Source: Cosmopolites sordidus
Taxonomy: Eukaryota; Arthropoda; Insecta; Coleoptera; Curculionidae
Length of the DNA: 64,000 nucleotides
Assembly: GCA_031761425.1 (NCBI GenBank)
Contig: JARFXV010000584.1
Location: 496,001-560,000, forward strand
Reading direction: 5' to 3'
Shown here one piece after another: positions 1 to 11,590 of the stretch. Position numbers and translations under genes: made by a program. The notes under the pieces were generated by a model that was given only the letters and a program-made list of their open reading frames with translations, was not told where the DNA came from and made no database searches. Each line of letters begins with the position of its first letter. The first letter of the stretch is position 1.

Positions 1-2
1 AG

Positions 3-809
3 GATGGGGTAAAGATCAATGGTGCAAACTTAAACCATCTTAGATTTGCAGATGATATTATTCTCATTTCACAAGACCCAGAGGAGCTGCAAAGACGCAT
101 ACAAGAACTGCAAAGGGCTGGCGAACCATTTGGCTTGAAAATAAACCTGAAAAAGAGTCAGGTTATGTTCAATAACTTCGCTCAGGACAGAAGAATTTCA
201 GTTTTAGGAAGGGATTTAGAGATTGTGGGCAGCTTTGTATATCTTGGGCAGAGGATTTCCATGGACGGGAATACCGCCCGGGAGGTGGAACGGCGTGTTA
301 AATGTGGCTGGCAGGCATTTGGTAGGCTCAACATAGTGTTTAAGAGCAGACTCCCACTTTGCCTGAAAAGAAAAGTATTCGATCAGTGCGTTCTACCCGT
401 TATGACATACGGAAGTGAAACCTGGACACTCACATCGCAATCAATTCAAAAACTTCGGGTGGCACAGAGGGGAATGGAAAGATGTATGCTTGGGATTACA
501 AGACGAGACAGAAAGTCCTGCGCATGGATCAGGGAACAAACAAAAGTCTGTGACATCATTGGAAGAGTAAAACAGTTGAAATGGAGATGGGCAGGCCATA
601 TAGCGAGGCGATGGGACGACAGATGGACCAAGGCAATCCTGGAGTGGATACCGCTTGATCGCAAACGTCCGCGAAGAAGACCGAAAGCACGATGGACTGA
701 TGACATCGTTAAGTATATTGGACCCGAGTGGCAGAGGAAAGCCCAGGACCGTGAAGGTTGGAAGCATGCTGAAGAGGCCTTCATCCTGCAGTGGATCGAT
801 ACGGGCTGA
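3..809 (+). pseudogene. RTE-like LINE reverse transcriptase, C-terminal part (5' end outside window)
   Basis: The frame is open from base 3 to the TGA at 807-809. It starts just before the reverse transcriptase catalytic box: the residues FADD lie at 45-56. Downstream are the thumb and C-terminal region seen in RTE-like insect LINEs: a YLGQRIS block, a YGSETW block (near 408-423), WAGHIARR (about 588-611) and an arginine-rich RKRPRRRPKARW stretch. No frameshift or internal stop is visible, so this part is well preserved. The element should extend left of the window with its endonuclease and the rest of the RT. The 3' end runs into TGATGATGATGAT, the kind of short tandem-repeat tail RTE elements carry instead of poly(A), and then into (TA)n. 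I label it a pseudogene because only part is visible; an intact copy reaching beyond the edge is possible. Confidence 0.85.
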
Positions 810-818
810 TGATGATGA

Positions 819-1330
<512 letters not shown>

Positions 1331-1437
1331 GGAAAGACTTCCGCGGTCGGTAATATAGAATTACTAGGTTCTCGGGTGGAACCGCGTTTTAGATTTTTAA
1401 ATCTCGACGTTTTGGCTACCACTTTGAAGCCATATAT

Positions 1438-1523
1438 AGTGTTATTATTGAGTATTTTTGCTATATTTATATTATATATAATGCTATAATATAAATATAG
1501 CAGAAATACCCAATAATAACACT
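1438..1523. repeat. Near-perfect inverted repeat (38-bp arms, 10-bp loop)
   Basis: The arm at 1438-1475 is the reverse complement of 1486-1523 with only two mismatches, around a 10-base loop. Such a palindrome could form a long hairpin. It lies between a segment with a CTCGACGTTTTGG motif and the PLE nuclease remnant, so it may be the junction of two inverted PLE-related pieces. Confidence 0.9.
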
Positions 1524-1562
1524 AAACAAATATTTAAAAAATTGAAACCACAAACACCCAAA

Positions 1563-1803
1563 ATGGAAGAAACAAATTTCATTTACAAAATTGATTGCTT
1601 AAATTCTTCAAGCTCATATATTGGCGAAACTAAATAATATTTAAAAACAAATCAATGAACATAGAAAAAGCATTAGAAACCTAGAACCAAGCGTAACTGC
1701 CCTTTCAAAATATTCTATAAATAATGAACACAACTTTAATTTTAACGACATAAAAATTCTAGATTTTGAAAAAACAATATAATAAAAGAAAGATAAAGGA
1801 AAT
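1563..1803 (+). pseudogene. Penelope-like element GIY-YIG endonuclease remnant
   Basis: Translation from 1563 gives a KIDC stretch, then SSYIGETK, a stop where an R is usual, and YLKT. After a two-base frame change it continues INEHRKSI, TALSKYSINNEHNFNF, IKILDFEK and NKRKIKEI. This order is the GIY-YIG nuclease core found at the C-terminus of Penelope-like element proteins. The YIG box, the EH motif and the ALSxHS...HxF region are all recognisable. One internal TAA, one frameshift and a later stop make it non-functional. The reverse transcriptase part is missing here; a PLE N-terminal part occurs separately at 29595-30340. The family assignment rests on motif order, and I consider it strong. 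Confidence 0.8.
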
Positions 1804-1814
1804 ACTAAACTTGA

Positions 1815-1995
1815 AGTGATTTAGCACTAAACACCAAATCACTTTTTTGAACTTCTCGACGCACGTTCCACTAACCCTGTTAGGCATTATCAGGAGATGA
1901 TTTAATCTATCTCGATGTAATTTAATCTATCTATCGATTTGGTGTTTAGTGGTAAATCTCGTCAAGTGTGTTTCACACCAAAGGTTCTAATAGAA
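1815..1995 (-). mobile_element. PLE terminal-repeat (PLTR-like) segment
   Basis: This segment shares words with two other places in the window (9515-9660 and 35629-35790): an AAATCATCTCCTGAT box, a GTTAG stem, a CGTGCGTCGAGAA word and a 'TTTGGTGTTTAGTGGTAAATCTCGTC' type tail. It lies just downstream of the GIY-YIG remnant, where a PLE terminal repeat would be expected. Part of it is duplicated in inverted order: the TTTGGTGTTTAG word is found on both strands. Most likely it is a rearranged PLE end. Confidence 0.6.
1852..1905 (-). ncRNA. Degenerate hammerhead ribozyme motif (PLE type I)
   Basis: Read on the minus strand, the segment has CTGATAA (bases 1893-1887, a decayed CTGATGA core), a CTAAC/GTTAG stem II with an AGG loop, GGAAC in place of GAAAC, then GTGCGTC followed by GAGA. 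The GAGA can pair with the TCTC before the core as stem I. The two core changes probably abolish activity. PLE terminal repeats are known to carry hammerhead ribozymes with a very short stem III, which fits the position. Confidence 0.55.
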
Positions 1996-2415
1996 GAATT
2001 GATAAAGGAAATAATTTATATTAAAAAAAGCAATAATATCATAAATTTCAGAAATGATACGGAGAATTTAAGTTGTATATATATAATAACATTATTAAAT
2101 AATAAATTTTCATAATTTTTTATTTTTGCATCTAATACTATTTCACATAACAAATCCAAAACAGTTAGGTTATAATAAAAAAACAAAAATTATTCTTCTT
2201 CTTTTTCTTCTTCTTCTAAGCGTATGGCGTTACTGCAAGGCAATTTGCCAGCTCAAAAACAAAAATTTAAAGTTGGAAGATTTGTTAAATATGTCAGAGT
2301 CAAATATATGTCATTTACAATTTTTTAAAAAAATGTTAGTTTAAATAAAAAAAAACTAAAAAACATATTAGTTTAAAAATTTGGAAAATTAATTGTTTAT
2401 TTAGATATTGGTCGG

Positions 2416-2416
<1 letters not shown>
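1996..2416. other. AT-rich non-coding stretch
   Basis: Low-complexity A/T sequence with short runs such as CTTCTTCTTTTTCTTCTTC near 2201-2219. I see no gene, repeat copy or RNA here. Confidence 0.6.

Positions 2417-2484
<68 letters not shown>
2417..2484. repeat. (TA)n microsatellite, 68 bp
   Basis: An uninterrupted TA tract directly upstream of the 5'-truncated LINE that starts near 2500. Confidence 0.98.
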
Positions 2485-2487
<3 letters not shown>

Positions 2488-2519
2488 GTTGGTTGAACTC
2501 TGTTCGCAGTTTAATCTAA

Positions 2520-4553
2520 AAATAATGTCAACACATTTTAAGAAGAAAATAACAAAACAAAAGACCTGGAGGTGACCAAACACGTACATAGGTGAATTTC
2601 AAATTGACCATGTTGCCATTTCGTACCCCAACTATAAAGAGATTTTGAATGTTCAAGTCAGGAAAGCAGCTAACATAGACACGGATCTAAGCTTAAAACC
2701 TCGAAAACTTATTCAAAAGAGACTGCTAATACCAAAGTTCGACCCAACGAAAATATAACCAGCCCTAACAGAAGAGCTTGATAAACAACCAGCACGGAAC
2801 TGGTAAGAATTGAAACAAAAAATTATTCAAACAGCCTTAAAGTTGGTCCCTTTACAAAAACGTAGAAAACATCCATGGTTTTATGAAGTTTGCGAGCAAG
2901 CAGTATTAAGCCGAAGTAAAGCATTCAAAGATTGGAACAGTCAAAAAACAGCAATAAACTATAAAATCTTTTTGGAAGTAAGAAAAGAAACATCGAAGCT
3001 AATTAGACAAACTAAAAGAAAATATGAAAACAATCAACTTAATGAAATAGAAAAAGATTTCCAAAAAAATAACACCCGAAACTTTTACAAAACATTTAAA
3101 ACTAAATTAACAGGCTATCAACCCCAAAGTCTTTGCTTCCAAAAAGAAAACGGACAATTAGCTTTAAATAACCAAGACAATTGCAAAGAACTCGCGAAAT
3201 ATTTTGAACAAATACTAAACTGTCCTTAGCCTTTAAACAAATTACCAACACTAAACCCTAAGCAAACAAACCCAGATTCATTACCACCGAATGAAGATGA
3301 AATAATTAGGCAAATCAAGCGGCTTAAAAATAACAAAGCTTCTGGTGAAGATGGAATCACTGCTGAACTTTTGAAATCCGCTGGTCCAGGTACAATCAAG
3401 GAAATAACCAAAATTCTACAAGAAGTTTGGCGAACCGAACGGATTCCGGAAGATTGGAAAGATGCTCTAATCCATCCACTACACAAGAAAGGAGATAGAA
3501 CGGATGTAAACAACTATAGAGGGATATCTCTTCTCCCAGTTTGTTACAAGATTCTATCTCAATGTCTACTAGACAGAACACAAGGACAGTTGGAACATAA
3601 AATTGGTGAATATCAAGCAGGTTTTCGACCGGGCAGATCCTGCCCTGAACAGATCCTGAATCTAAAGTTGATCCTAAGACATCAACAACTGTACAATCTA
3701 AAAATCTCGTCTGTACATTTGTGGATTTTAAAAAAGCATATGATTCTATAGACCGCGAATCTTTATTCCGAATCTTGAAAGAACAAGGACTAGATCTGAA
3801 AACGCTGGCAATCATTAAAGCAACATTAACTAACACAAGGTCAAAAGTTAAATTCATGGGTGACATCTCAGAGCCCTTCGAAATTAAAACTGGGGTGAGA
3901 CAAGGGGATGGACTCTCGCCACTCTTATTTAACTGTGTTCTAGAAAAAGTAATACAGGAATGGCGTGAAAACAAGTCGGCCCTGAATATTGACCAGCCCA
4001 TTAAACTGGGGAGAACCAACATCAAAATTGATTGTCTGGCGTTTGCTGATGATCTAGCAATTTTGGCTCAAGATGTATTAACGGCACAGAAAATAGGCCC
4101 CAAACAAATAAATACGACTTACCGACTTCGAGAAAACCAAGAAATCAAACAATACACAGATATACATAGCGATATGAGAAAAAGAAGACTTAAGTTTTAC
4201 GGACACATAAAACAGATGAATCCAAATAGCCTAACTAGACAAATAGTCGAATTTTATGAAAATAGGAGTAGAGCTAAAGTAGAAATAATTAAATGGATTG
4301 CTGCAATTAAAGAAGACCTAAGATTAGCAAATATTATACAAAATGAAATTCAGGATAGAGACTGTTTCAGACACAAGGTTGACGTTTGGAAGGTTGGCCA
4401 GAGAGAAAAATGTAGGAAGACTGGAACAACTTGGTCTGACGAAAGAAAAAAAGCTCATAGCGAAAGAATGAAATTAGTATGGGCGCAAAGGAAGGCTAAC
4501 AACAACAGACGCTTCTAATTGTACTTCGCGTGGTCCACCCGGGCCCATACGTT

Positions 4554-4558
<5 letters not shown>
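2520..4558 (+). pseudogene. 5'-truncated LINE (endonuclease end + reverse transcriptase), frameshifted and internally deleted
   Basis: The remnant begins with the end of an apurinic-type endonuclease: YIGEFQIDHVAIS near 2588-2626, with the IDHV box. A linker follows, then RT blocks: KASGEDGITAELL (3338-3376), IPEDWKDALIHPLHKKG, NNYRGISLLP, GEYQAGFRPGRS, DFKKAYDSIDRES (about 3723-3761), GVRQGDGLSPLLFNC and FADDLAIL (about 4042-4065). Stops occur at 2757, 2804 and 3227-3229, and there is a frameshift near 3715. After FADDLAILAQD the protein jumps to the far C-terminal region (RKRRLKFYGHIKQMN), so the thumb is deleted around 4080. The C-terminus WAQRKANNN and the 3' UTR match a second copy at 26308-27130 on the other strand. 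It ends in GTTAATAATA and then (TA)n. Confidence 0.85.

Positions 4559-4650
<92 letters not shown>
4559..4650. repeat. (TA)n microsatellite, 92 bp
   Basis: A TA tract starting at the 3' tail of the preceding LINE and running to the next transposon remnant. Confidence 0.98.
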
Positions 4651-4651
<1 letters not shown>

Positions 4652-4659
4652 TTAGGTTT

Positions 4660-5402
4660 TAGATAGAATTTGAAACTTGAAACTTGAATAAAACACAGAA
4701 TTTGCGTTTATTTCACGTGATCTTGGTGGCCGATTAACATCAGATTAAGCTGTAGCGCCATCCTGTTGGTACCACATATCTTCAATCGATGTTATTCAAT
4801 TTAGCCCACAATTTTGTTTATTAACATAGCCAGCTATTTCAAAACGTGCTTGATCCGAAAAGATCATTTTATGGGAAAAATCATCTTTGTTCTTTGATCA
4901 AATTGATAAATGCAGGTCTTGAATGATCCAGTGGCTTTAGTTCCTTTGCTATTTGATCGTTATATGCCTTTAGAAGTAAATCCTTTCGTAAAATTTGTCT
5001 TGTTGTGGATTCACTGAGTCCAAATTGTTGTGAACGTCGACTAATGGAAATTTCTGGGCCTTCAGCAACATTTTCAAGTACCAAATCGATCCCAGTCGAT
5101 CGTGAACGACCACTTCGACTATATATTGCTCTTCTTTTATCTTCCATCGAACCAGTTCCTTGAAATTGAATAATCCGATTGATAGTGCTTTCAGATAGAC
5201 GATTATGCAAACCGTAAACTTCACATAATTTTCTAAAATTATTTTTCACTGAACGCCCATTTTCATAAAATAATTCAACAATTTTAACGCATTGTTGTAT
5301 TGTGTACGACTCAATTTTTATAAATGTCATACAATATACTTCTGAAATGATACTAGACCTAAGCAAATTCACAACACCATCTGCAAACTTGAGCAAATTC
5401 AT
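4660..5402 (-). pseudogene. Tc1/mariner (IS630) transposase, family A, internally deleted
   Basis: The N-terminal part is open from 5402 down to 4881. It carries two helix-turn-helix regions typical of IS630 transposases (KIVELFYENGRSV; RIIQFQGTGSMEDK), a basic RSGRSRST linker, SISRRSQQFGLS and ILRKDLLLKAY, then AKELKPLDHSRPAF. The first catalytic region is barely left after 4881 (IFSDQARFEIAGY, where DEAHF is expected). A deletion then joins it to MWYQQDGATA (about 4786-4757), which holds the second catalytic aspartate, and to a short RPPRSR piece. The central part and the C-terminus are missing. The same family recurs at 15129-16075. Confidence 0.8.
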
Positions 5403-5444
5403 TTTAAATAAACTAAGATTTATATCTAAATGTCAACAGCGCAC

Positions 5445-5845
5445 ATTTGGCGTGCGTGTGTTTTACCAAAACAACTATTCCTACACAATTGATATCTGCA
5501 AGGACACATTTTAATTTAGCCACCATGAGAAATGTACCAGGTGCGAATTTAATTAAGCATTGATTGGGCAAGTTTGAAGAGACTGGAAATATAATGCAGG
5601 ATAAATCAACTGGGTGCAAAAGGATATCAAGGACGAGCACGAATGTTGATCTCATTGGCCAGTCTGATAGAGACGATCCACGACAGCCTCTACGACTCTG
5701 CGCAGCTTCTCTACATTTACACAAATCCACGATTCATCGCATTATTCGCAAATATTTACATTTGCATCCCTGCAAATTGTTATTGTGAAAGAGATGGAGC
5801 CCGACGATCCAGCTGAATGAATCGAATTCTGCAGGATAATGTTTT
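5445..5845 (+). pseudogene. Tc1/mariner (IS630) transposase N-terminal fragment, family B
   Basis: Two overlapping frames give KFEETGNIMQDKSTGCKRISRTSTNVDLI, then SDRDDPRQPLRLCAASLHLHKSTIHRIIRK, YLHLHPCK, and EMEPDDPAE with IEFCRIM. This is the DNA-binding half of an IS630-type transposase (helix-turn-helix, linker, second helix-turn-helix, start of the catalytic domain). A stop splits it after LHPCKLLL. No catalytic aspartate is present, because the fragment ends before that region. It differs from family A just upstream. Confidence 0.75.
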
Positions 5846-8577
5846 TTTTTCTGAGACATCCTTTCTGATTCTGAGACATCCTTTATATAAATTGTCTGCT
5901 TGTTAAGAAAGAAGATTGCGACAGACAGTCGATATAATATCACATTTTTGGACAACTTGTGTTTAGCATTGTCTTCTTTTTGTATATTCTCCCTGGCATG
6001 TAAACTTTTATAAATACCCATAAAAGTAACACCCAACCTCAACTTTTTCATCCTCAACCTCCTCAAACTTTTTGATTTTCAGGTCTTTTTTTGTTCTACA
6101 AACTGAAATCCGTATTTCTAAATGGTTGTAACTACTATCTATATATTTTTCCTGATGATAATCTTTGGATACTATTCAATGTGTTTCGGTTACAGTTTTC
6201 TTTAGGTCAAAGTACTAAAAAACCATATATAGAAAAATGTTTTGATTCATTGTAAATATTTTAAATCGATCGAAAATATGTGACTATAAAATATAGAAAC
6301 TGACTTTGGCATCTAACATTTTATAAATGTAATATCTTATTTATATTTTTTTTGTAAATAAGTGGTATATTGACCATAATAAAAAACTCTCTTTCATCAC
6401 CTTAAAGAAATTAGATGAAATTAAATATTGAAATGTAATGCATCGTCGTGCTTCAATTAAGTATTTAGTTTTCTGAGACCACAGACGCTCACATGTGAGT
6501 TTATTATTTTTGTTTTCATTCTATGCGCATCTCAGTTAAACAGCGCCCCAAGTGACAGATGGGCAAAGTAAACTCACTAATCTGCACCAAAGATATTTTT
6601 TTCTCATTTTCCATCGACCAGAATGCCGCAACATGTACCATTGCCTTAATTATTTGTAAGATCTGCCTCATGGGTAGCTTGTATCGATAAGTTGCGTGTC
6701 CATGACTGACCATAAGCGTTACCACATAACAAGAGTTTCTTTCCTCCATTAACAATATTGTCAGTGAAGCGTGATCTAAATTGATTCAGAACTGATTGGT
6801 TTGATCGTGTCTGAAGACAATGAAAACTGGTGTGAAATGGTGAGGTGAATATAAAGTAAAACGTTCTTGTTTGATGCTGATGTTCTTAGCTGAAAATATT
6901 TTGAGAGTTTTTGAGCGATGATGTAAAGTATGAATAATTGCTTGATAATGAGCTGAGATATAGGAAACGTTTATTTACGATCAAACTTGGTGGCGTACGT
7001 GTTTTTTTTCTCTTGGTTGTGTGTGCATTTAATTTATGGGGTCGGCTAAACGCAATTCCCGTATAATAATCAGCTACTTACCGATAAGAGTTTATGTTAC
7101 GTTAATTACCGCTTCTTTTTTTTATTTCAGTTGCTGTTAAGTCATTTTTCTTTTTGATTTGTTTAATTTTTATTTTTCCGTGTTTAATTTCCGGTTCCAA
7201 CTGTGGTGACTATGGAAAAATAATTACAAGTATTAGTCTAACATGCAAAACAGCTAGTGTAAAATGAATTCCTATATTCTATTTAGGCAATAATCAATAA
7301 AAAATTCAATTTACATATATATAAAATCTACATATATAGATATTAGATATTTGACCTATATATATATATATATAATTTTTATTGTACTACTAGATAAATT
7401 TATTTATTTTTATGGTACTAATAAATTCAAAATAAATAAACCAATAAACAATGTTTTAGTTATACATAATAATAATAATAATTAAACAATATTTTATTCT
7501 TTTCCAAACTTATTCAGAATTAACCACTCCGAGTCTGGCACCTTTGAAGAAACTAGGAATATTTTTATTGAAATTTATTGGGGCAATTAACATTTTGCCG
7601 AAAGGCAACAAAATATCTTGAACCCGAATGTACCTGAATTTTAAAAACTGATCAAGTAAAAAAAGGATGCCCTAAAAGGACCCCCTATTCAATAAAGAAA
7701 CATACACATTTTTAACAGTTTGCTTAGCATCGGACGATAAATGTTTTCTTTTAAAATTAACACTACCGGAGGCACGATGATCATTATCTTGCCAATAATA
7801 CTACATTTTTAGCACATTTGAAATAATAAAAATACGATCGAAATTATAGAACTGCACTGTTCAAGAAAAGAATGCGAACTAAACTAAATTATTTCGAAAC
7901 TACTAAACCAGATATATAATTTATTTTATCTTTTTACCTGTTATTTTATTAGGCCCGGTCCTGTTAAGGTTTTTTTGCAACTTTGCCGGGTTTCGTTACG
8001 ACAGGGGTTGTTAACAGTTTATTGCAGCTATTCGGTCAACGATATATCTTGAACCGCACTATAATTTTGTGCAATCCTGCACCTGCAAAATACGATCCTA
8101 GTTTAGTGTAAAAAGTAGTAAAAGTTTAGTGTAAAAAGTAGTAAAGCGTAAAAATCCAGCGTTTAAATAAAATAGGAAAACGGCTAGTTTTATCTTCCAA
8201 AATAGAATTAACCGTTAATTAGTAATTAAATTGTGCAGAAAAACTGCATTTCTCTTGCTGTACAGCTGCTACAAGAGTTTGGAAAATAAAATTTGTGTGA
8301 CCAACAAAAAGTTATGTCATTCTGAATTTCGAAGAATGTTAATCCGGATGGAGTTTTAAGTCAACCTGTAGCTGCAACAAAGATATCAAGTACCTGTCAG
8401 ATACTTTTATACAGGAGCCTAAGATGTGGAAGATAATATCTGTAATGTCTCAAATACATTATTAACGGTTACTCAGTTCAAAATCGTTGATTTTGGTAAT
8501 GTTTACTTAATTGATTGACGTAGAAGGTCTTCCCGAACGAGATTCATCTTCAACTGCTTTTCTACTATCACTAAAAT
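5846..8577. other. 2.7-kb stretch with no recognisable gene
   Basis: AT-rich sequence. A 15-bp TA tract lies at 7359-7373 and an (AAT)n stretch near 7467-7483. A 22-bp tandem duplication (TTTAGTGTAAAAAGTAGTAAA) sits at about 8101-8145. Short open frames on both strands lack any family signature. I see no repeat shared with the rest of the window. Confidence 0.5.
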
Positions 8578-8751
8578 CTTTGTACTACTTGTATTACTTA
8601 TATTATTTGTACTACTTGTACTGCTTGCACTACTTGCACTAATTGTACTACTTGTACTGATTGTACAACTTGTATTACTTAATTGTATTACTTGTACTAA
8701 TTATACTACTTGTACTCTTGTACTACATGTACTACTTGTATTAGTTGTAAT
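8578..8751. repeat. 9-bp minisatellite, consensus TTGTACTAC, ~19 units
   Basis: A tandem array of nine-base units, mostly TTGTACTAC with variants such as TTGTATTAC, TTGCACTAC and TTGTACTGA. A few units have lost or gained bases. Each consensus unit contains the palindrome GTAC. Confidence 0.9.
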
Positions 8752-8937
8752 ATAAAAAAAAATTCTAAAGCTTCATCACCGTCACGCGATCTTAATATTT
8801 TTAATAAAAACTTAATATAACAAGAACCATATTCTAGTTAAATATAAGAATATCTAGTGTAATTATTGTAAAATTTTGAAGAAACTTTGGTGAACCCCGT
8901 TAGAATGGAATAGCAAAGTGTGAATAAGTTCTATAGA

Positions 8938-9413
8938 CATTTAATGCTTTATGAGTTTCGAAAGCGTAATAATGGTACTATTGACATTAATGCTGTTTCT
9001 TTTGGTACCTTCGATAGCACATCAGCGTTGGTTTAAAAACTTATCAATGGCACTTTTAATCTTTTCGACCTATAAAATCTGGAAAACTCTGTTGAGTTTG
9101 ATAAAGATCTGTTGTTATTTGAAATTGCAGCTGATCCCAAACAACTGTGTTTGAAACAACCGAACAAAATGCAAGAAAAAGGAATTTTGGTGCTTTACCA
9201 ACTTTCAGTTAAAAAAAAATCAGGGTGAAACTATTTGCAGTGCACCTTACACACCTTCTTTTGATGCTGCACAGTCAGATTATCATCTTTTCAGGTCTAT
9301 GGAAGATTTTCTTTGTGGAAAAAATCCTACCTCAACAGCTATCAAAACCGCACTCGAAGAATGAGATCGGCGAAGATTGTTAATAACGATGGAGATTATA
9401 TTATAGATTAATA
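8938..9413 (+). pseudogene. mariner transposase, internally deleted
   Basis: A single frame from 8938 reads FRKRNNGTIDINAV, then FGTFDSTSALV, FNLFDL and VEFDKDLLLFEIAADPKQLCLK, the helix-turn-helix region of a mariner transposase. After a gap the same element continues at 9228 with SAPYTPSFDAAQSDYHLF (a decayed PPYSPDLAPSDYHLF third-aspartate box), MEDFLCGKNPTS and AIKTALEE, ending NNDGDYIID. The whole central catalytic region with the first two aspartates is gone, and a few stops are present, so it is inactive. Confidence 0.8.
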
Positions 9414-9514
9414 ATGTATTAACTCTTAAATGAAATAAAATATTGTGCAATACACTTAATACACATATTTTACATTTCATGTAAGATATTCAACATTTTC
9501 AATTATTGATCACT

Positions 9515-9660
9515 GATCAGATTAAATCATCTACTGATGTTGCCGTAGGTTACATGGTTAGGGAAACGTGCGTCGTCAAGCTAAAAAAGTGGTTTGGTGT
9601 TTGGTTGTAAACCTCGTCGAGTTTAGTGTTTCACACCGAAGGTTCCAATAAGAATTGATC
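9515..9660 (+). mobile_element. PLE terminal-repeat segment, copy 2
   Basis: This segment shares with 1815-1995 and 35629-35790 the series GATTAAATCATCT, CTGATG, GGTTAG, GAAACGTGCGTCG, TTTGGTGTTTGG and AACCTCGTCGAG, and with 1815-1995 also TTTCACACCGAAGGTTCCAATA (20 of 22 bases). It stands alone without PLE coding sequence. Confidence 0.65.
9524..9580 (+). ncRNA. Hammerhead ribozyme motif (PLE type), partly decayed
   Basis: CTGATGT at 9534-9540 is the core with A9 changed to T. Stem II has diverged (GTAGGTTACATGGTTAG). GAAAC at 9563-9567 is intact and is followed by GTGC and GTC (9572-9574), which gives the two-base-pair stem III (AC/GT) and the cleavage-site C. The flanking stem I is weaker than in the copy near 35700. 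Activity is doubtful because of the A9 change. Confidence 0.55.
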
Positions 9661-10680
9661 TTTTCAAACATGTTATATCTACCTATCACATTGTATCTTG
9701 TTACTTTTTGATTCCTGTTTTTGGTTTAAGTCTATATAATTCACTCCAATTTCTATTTTTCAGAAGTATAACTGACTTTTAGGAGCCTACTATTAAGAAA
9801 AAAAAAACTGAAATATTGCACAATTTGTTGGAACGTTATGACCAACGCCTTTTTTCTCATTAACAAATCAGTTTTTTATTTTCCTATAACAACAACTAAG
9901 ATTTTAATCGTAAATTGATTGGATTATATACAATATTTTTAACTAATCATTCTTGATGCCGTTAGTTGAATTTTCATCTTGTTTTTCTTATCTCCAAATT
10001 CGGTTCCCCAAATGATATGGGCAGCCAATTGGTAAGTCACGCGTCTTACATTCACTTTTTTAATCGTTGTTTTAATTTAAAACACGGGAACGTGTGGGTG
10101 TTAGTGTGTGTGTATGTGTGTGTGTATATATGTATGTGTATATGTGTTGGAAAATCGAGGTAATTCGGATCAGTCACGATACTGTCATTTTTTTTCCTAA
10201 AGTCTAACCGAAAGCCTTTTATCGAGATTGAGGTTATTATCTGGCGGGCGTTTAACGTCGTCTTCATCGGAAATCGTGAAGATAGATTGCCCGCTTCTTA
10301 AGGTCATGCAGAAAAAATCAGATGCTACGCTTTACTCTTTATTTTTTCCAAATAGGTAATTGTGTTGCGACAGTGGAAATTGAAGATCCATTTAAGCAAC
10401 TAACTTTCGAACGGTGATTGAAGCAATTGTTATTTTTTTGAAAATAGTCTCGGAAATTACTTATTATTCGACGATGCGCTTTCTCGTTATAACTGATCAT
10501 TTGTTTCCTTTACTACAACTAATTTTCAATATTGAGGATAGGAGAGTAGTCACCGTTTTACGACGTTTTCTACTAATTGTGTGATCTTTGTGATCAAAAA
10601 TGAACATTCTATCCGTTTTTTCGGAAAGTTCCTAAGGATGTTTTTTAATAAAAAGAGAAAAGCAAATAGCTTATGTAAGT
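9661..10680. other. Non-coding stretch with a GT-rich microsatellite
   Basis: No gene is recognisable. It contains the GT/TATG-rich tract at 10099-10148 listed separately. Confidence 0.5.
10099..10148. repeat. (GT)n/(TATG)n-type imperfect microsatellite
   Basis: Alternating GTGTGT, GTATGTGT and TATATGTA words, about 50 bp long, low complexity. Confidence 0.85.
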
Positions 10681-10689
10681 GCTTATTTA

Positions 10690-11300
10690 TATACGTATTT
10701 ATTATGTCATTACTATTATTATTTACACCTTTTTGCCAACGTAGTGGTAGGTCCGTAATGCGTTTCTGCCAAAAATTAGAATCATTGTTGCCAAAACATG
10801 TCAACAGGTTATTTCTCACTTTTTCTTTCATTTTAAAATATTTTCCCATTTAAACAATTTTCGAGCAAGAGGGAATAGATTGTAGTCCGAGGGTGCGATA
10901 TCCGATGACTAAGGTGGGAGGGGCAAAGCAGATCAGTTGAAGCTCAACAATTTTTGCCGGATCCTGATTGACATGTGTGGTAGTATGAAAATTGTAGTCG
11001 TTTTTCTCCAATTGCTGCCTTCAGCCGATTTAACTATGAACAGTAGAAATGGGTATTGATAGTTCGGTTGCGTAAAATAAGCTCAAAATATATGGGTTCC
11101 TTTTAATTCCACCAAATACAAAGCATTTTCTTCGGATAAAGATCGTCTTTCGCCGTACTTAAAACAGCTGACTCTTTAACTTCCATGTTTTTTTCATTGG
11201 ACATTGTTACACACAATTCACCCTGGAAACCCCATGGAGTTTTCATTGCACATTGTTACACGTAATCCTCACCAATTACAACAGGCTCTCAGATTTTTTT
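10690..11300 (-). pseudogene. mariner transposase C-terminal two thirds
   Basis: Reading leftward on the minus strand: DDLYPKKMLCIWWN with EPIYFELI (the MLCxWWD block before the second aspartate), then INTHFYCS with LNRLKAAI, a badly decayed second-aspartate region, and DLLCPSHLSHRISHPRT (a relic of the PPYSPDLAPSDYHLF box). Near 10700-10790 follows FWQKRITDLPLRWQKGVNNN, the standard mariner C-terminus. Several frameshifts are needed. A 66-bp-spaced duplication (TGTAACAATGTxCAATGAAAA) lies near 11205-11270 within it. Confidence 0.7.
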
Positions 11301-11384
11301 TTTCAGTAAAAAATATAAAAACATTAAAATAAGATGCGGCATCCTGTTTCCAATAACATAATGAAAAACCAAAATAGATCAATT

Positions 11385-11590
11385 TGAAGAGTTGAACAAT
11401 AGGATTCGAGGACGCCTGATAACCGAAAGAATACATCCCATGCAGAAAAAAGTAAATGTATTACCCGAAAAATCTAACGAAGTGGGTCTAAAATTTTCTC
11501 ATATAAAACCAAAATTCTGTCTAGAAATAATATCACACAAGTCAACATAAAAATTGACTAGTTAAATATCGAAGTCGCAAAGATATATAA
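11385..11590 (+). pseudogene. RTE-like LINE fragment (region after the FADD box)
   Basis: The frame reads RIRGRLITERIHPMQKKVNVL, then SNEVGLKFSHIKPKF. The pattern 'xxVGLKxxxxKxKxM' is the block following FADD in RTE-like LINE reverse transcriptases. It is bounded on both sides by minus-strand mariner pieces and may be the left part of the LINE fragment at 12385-12800, split by the mariner insertion. Confidence 0.5.

Noticed and set aside
8951..9154. Open frame with a hydrophobic start resembling a signal peptide
   Set aside because: It is the wrong frame across the mariner helix-turn-helix region, which reads clearly from 8938.
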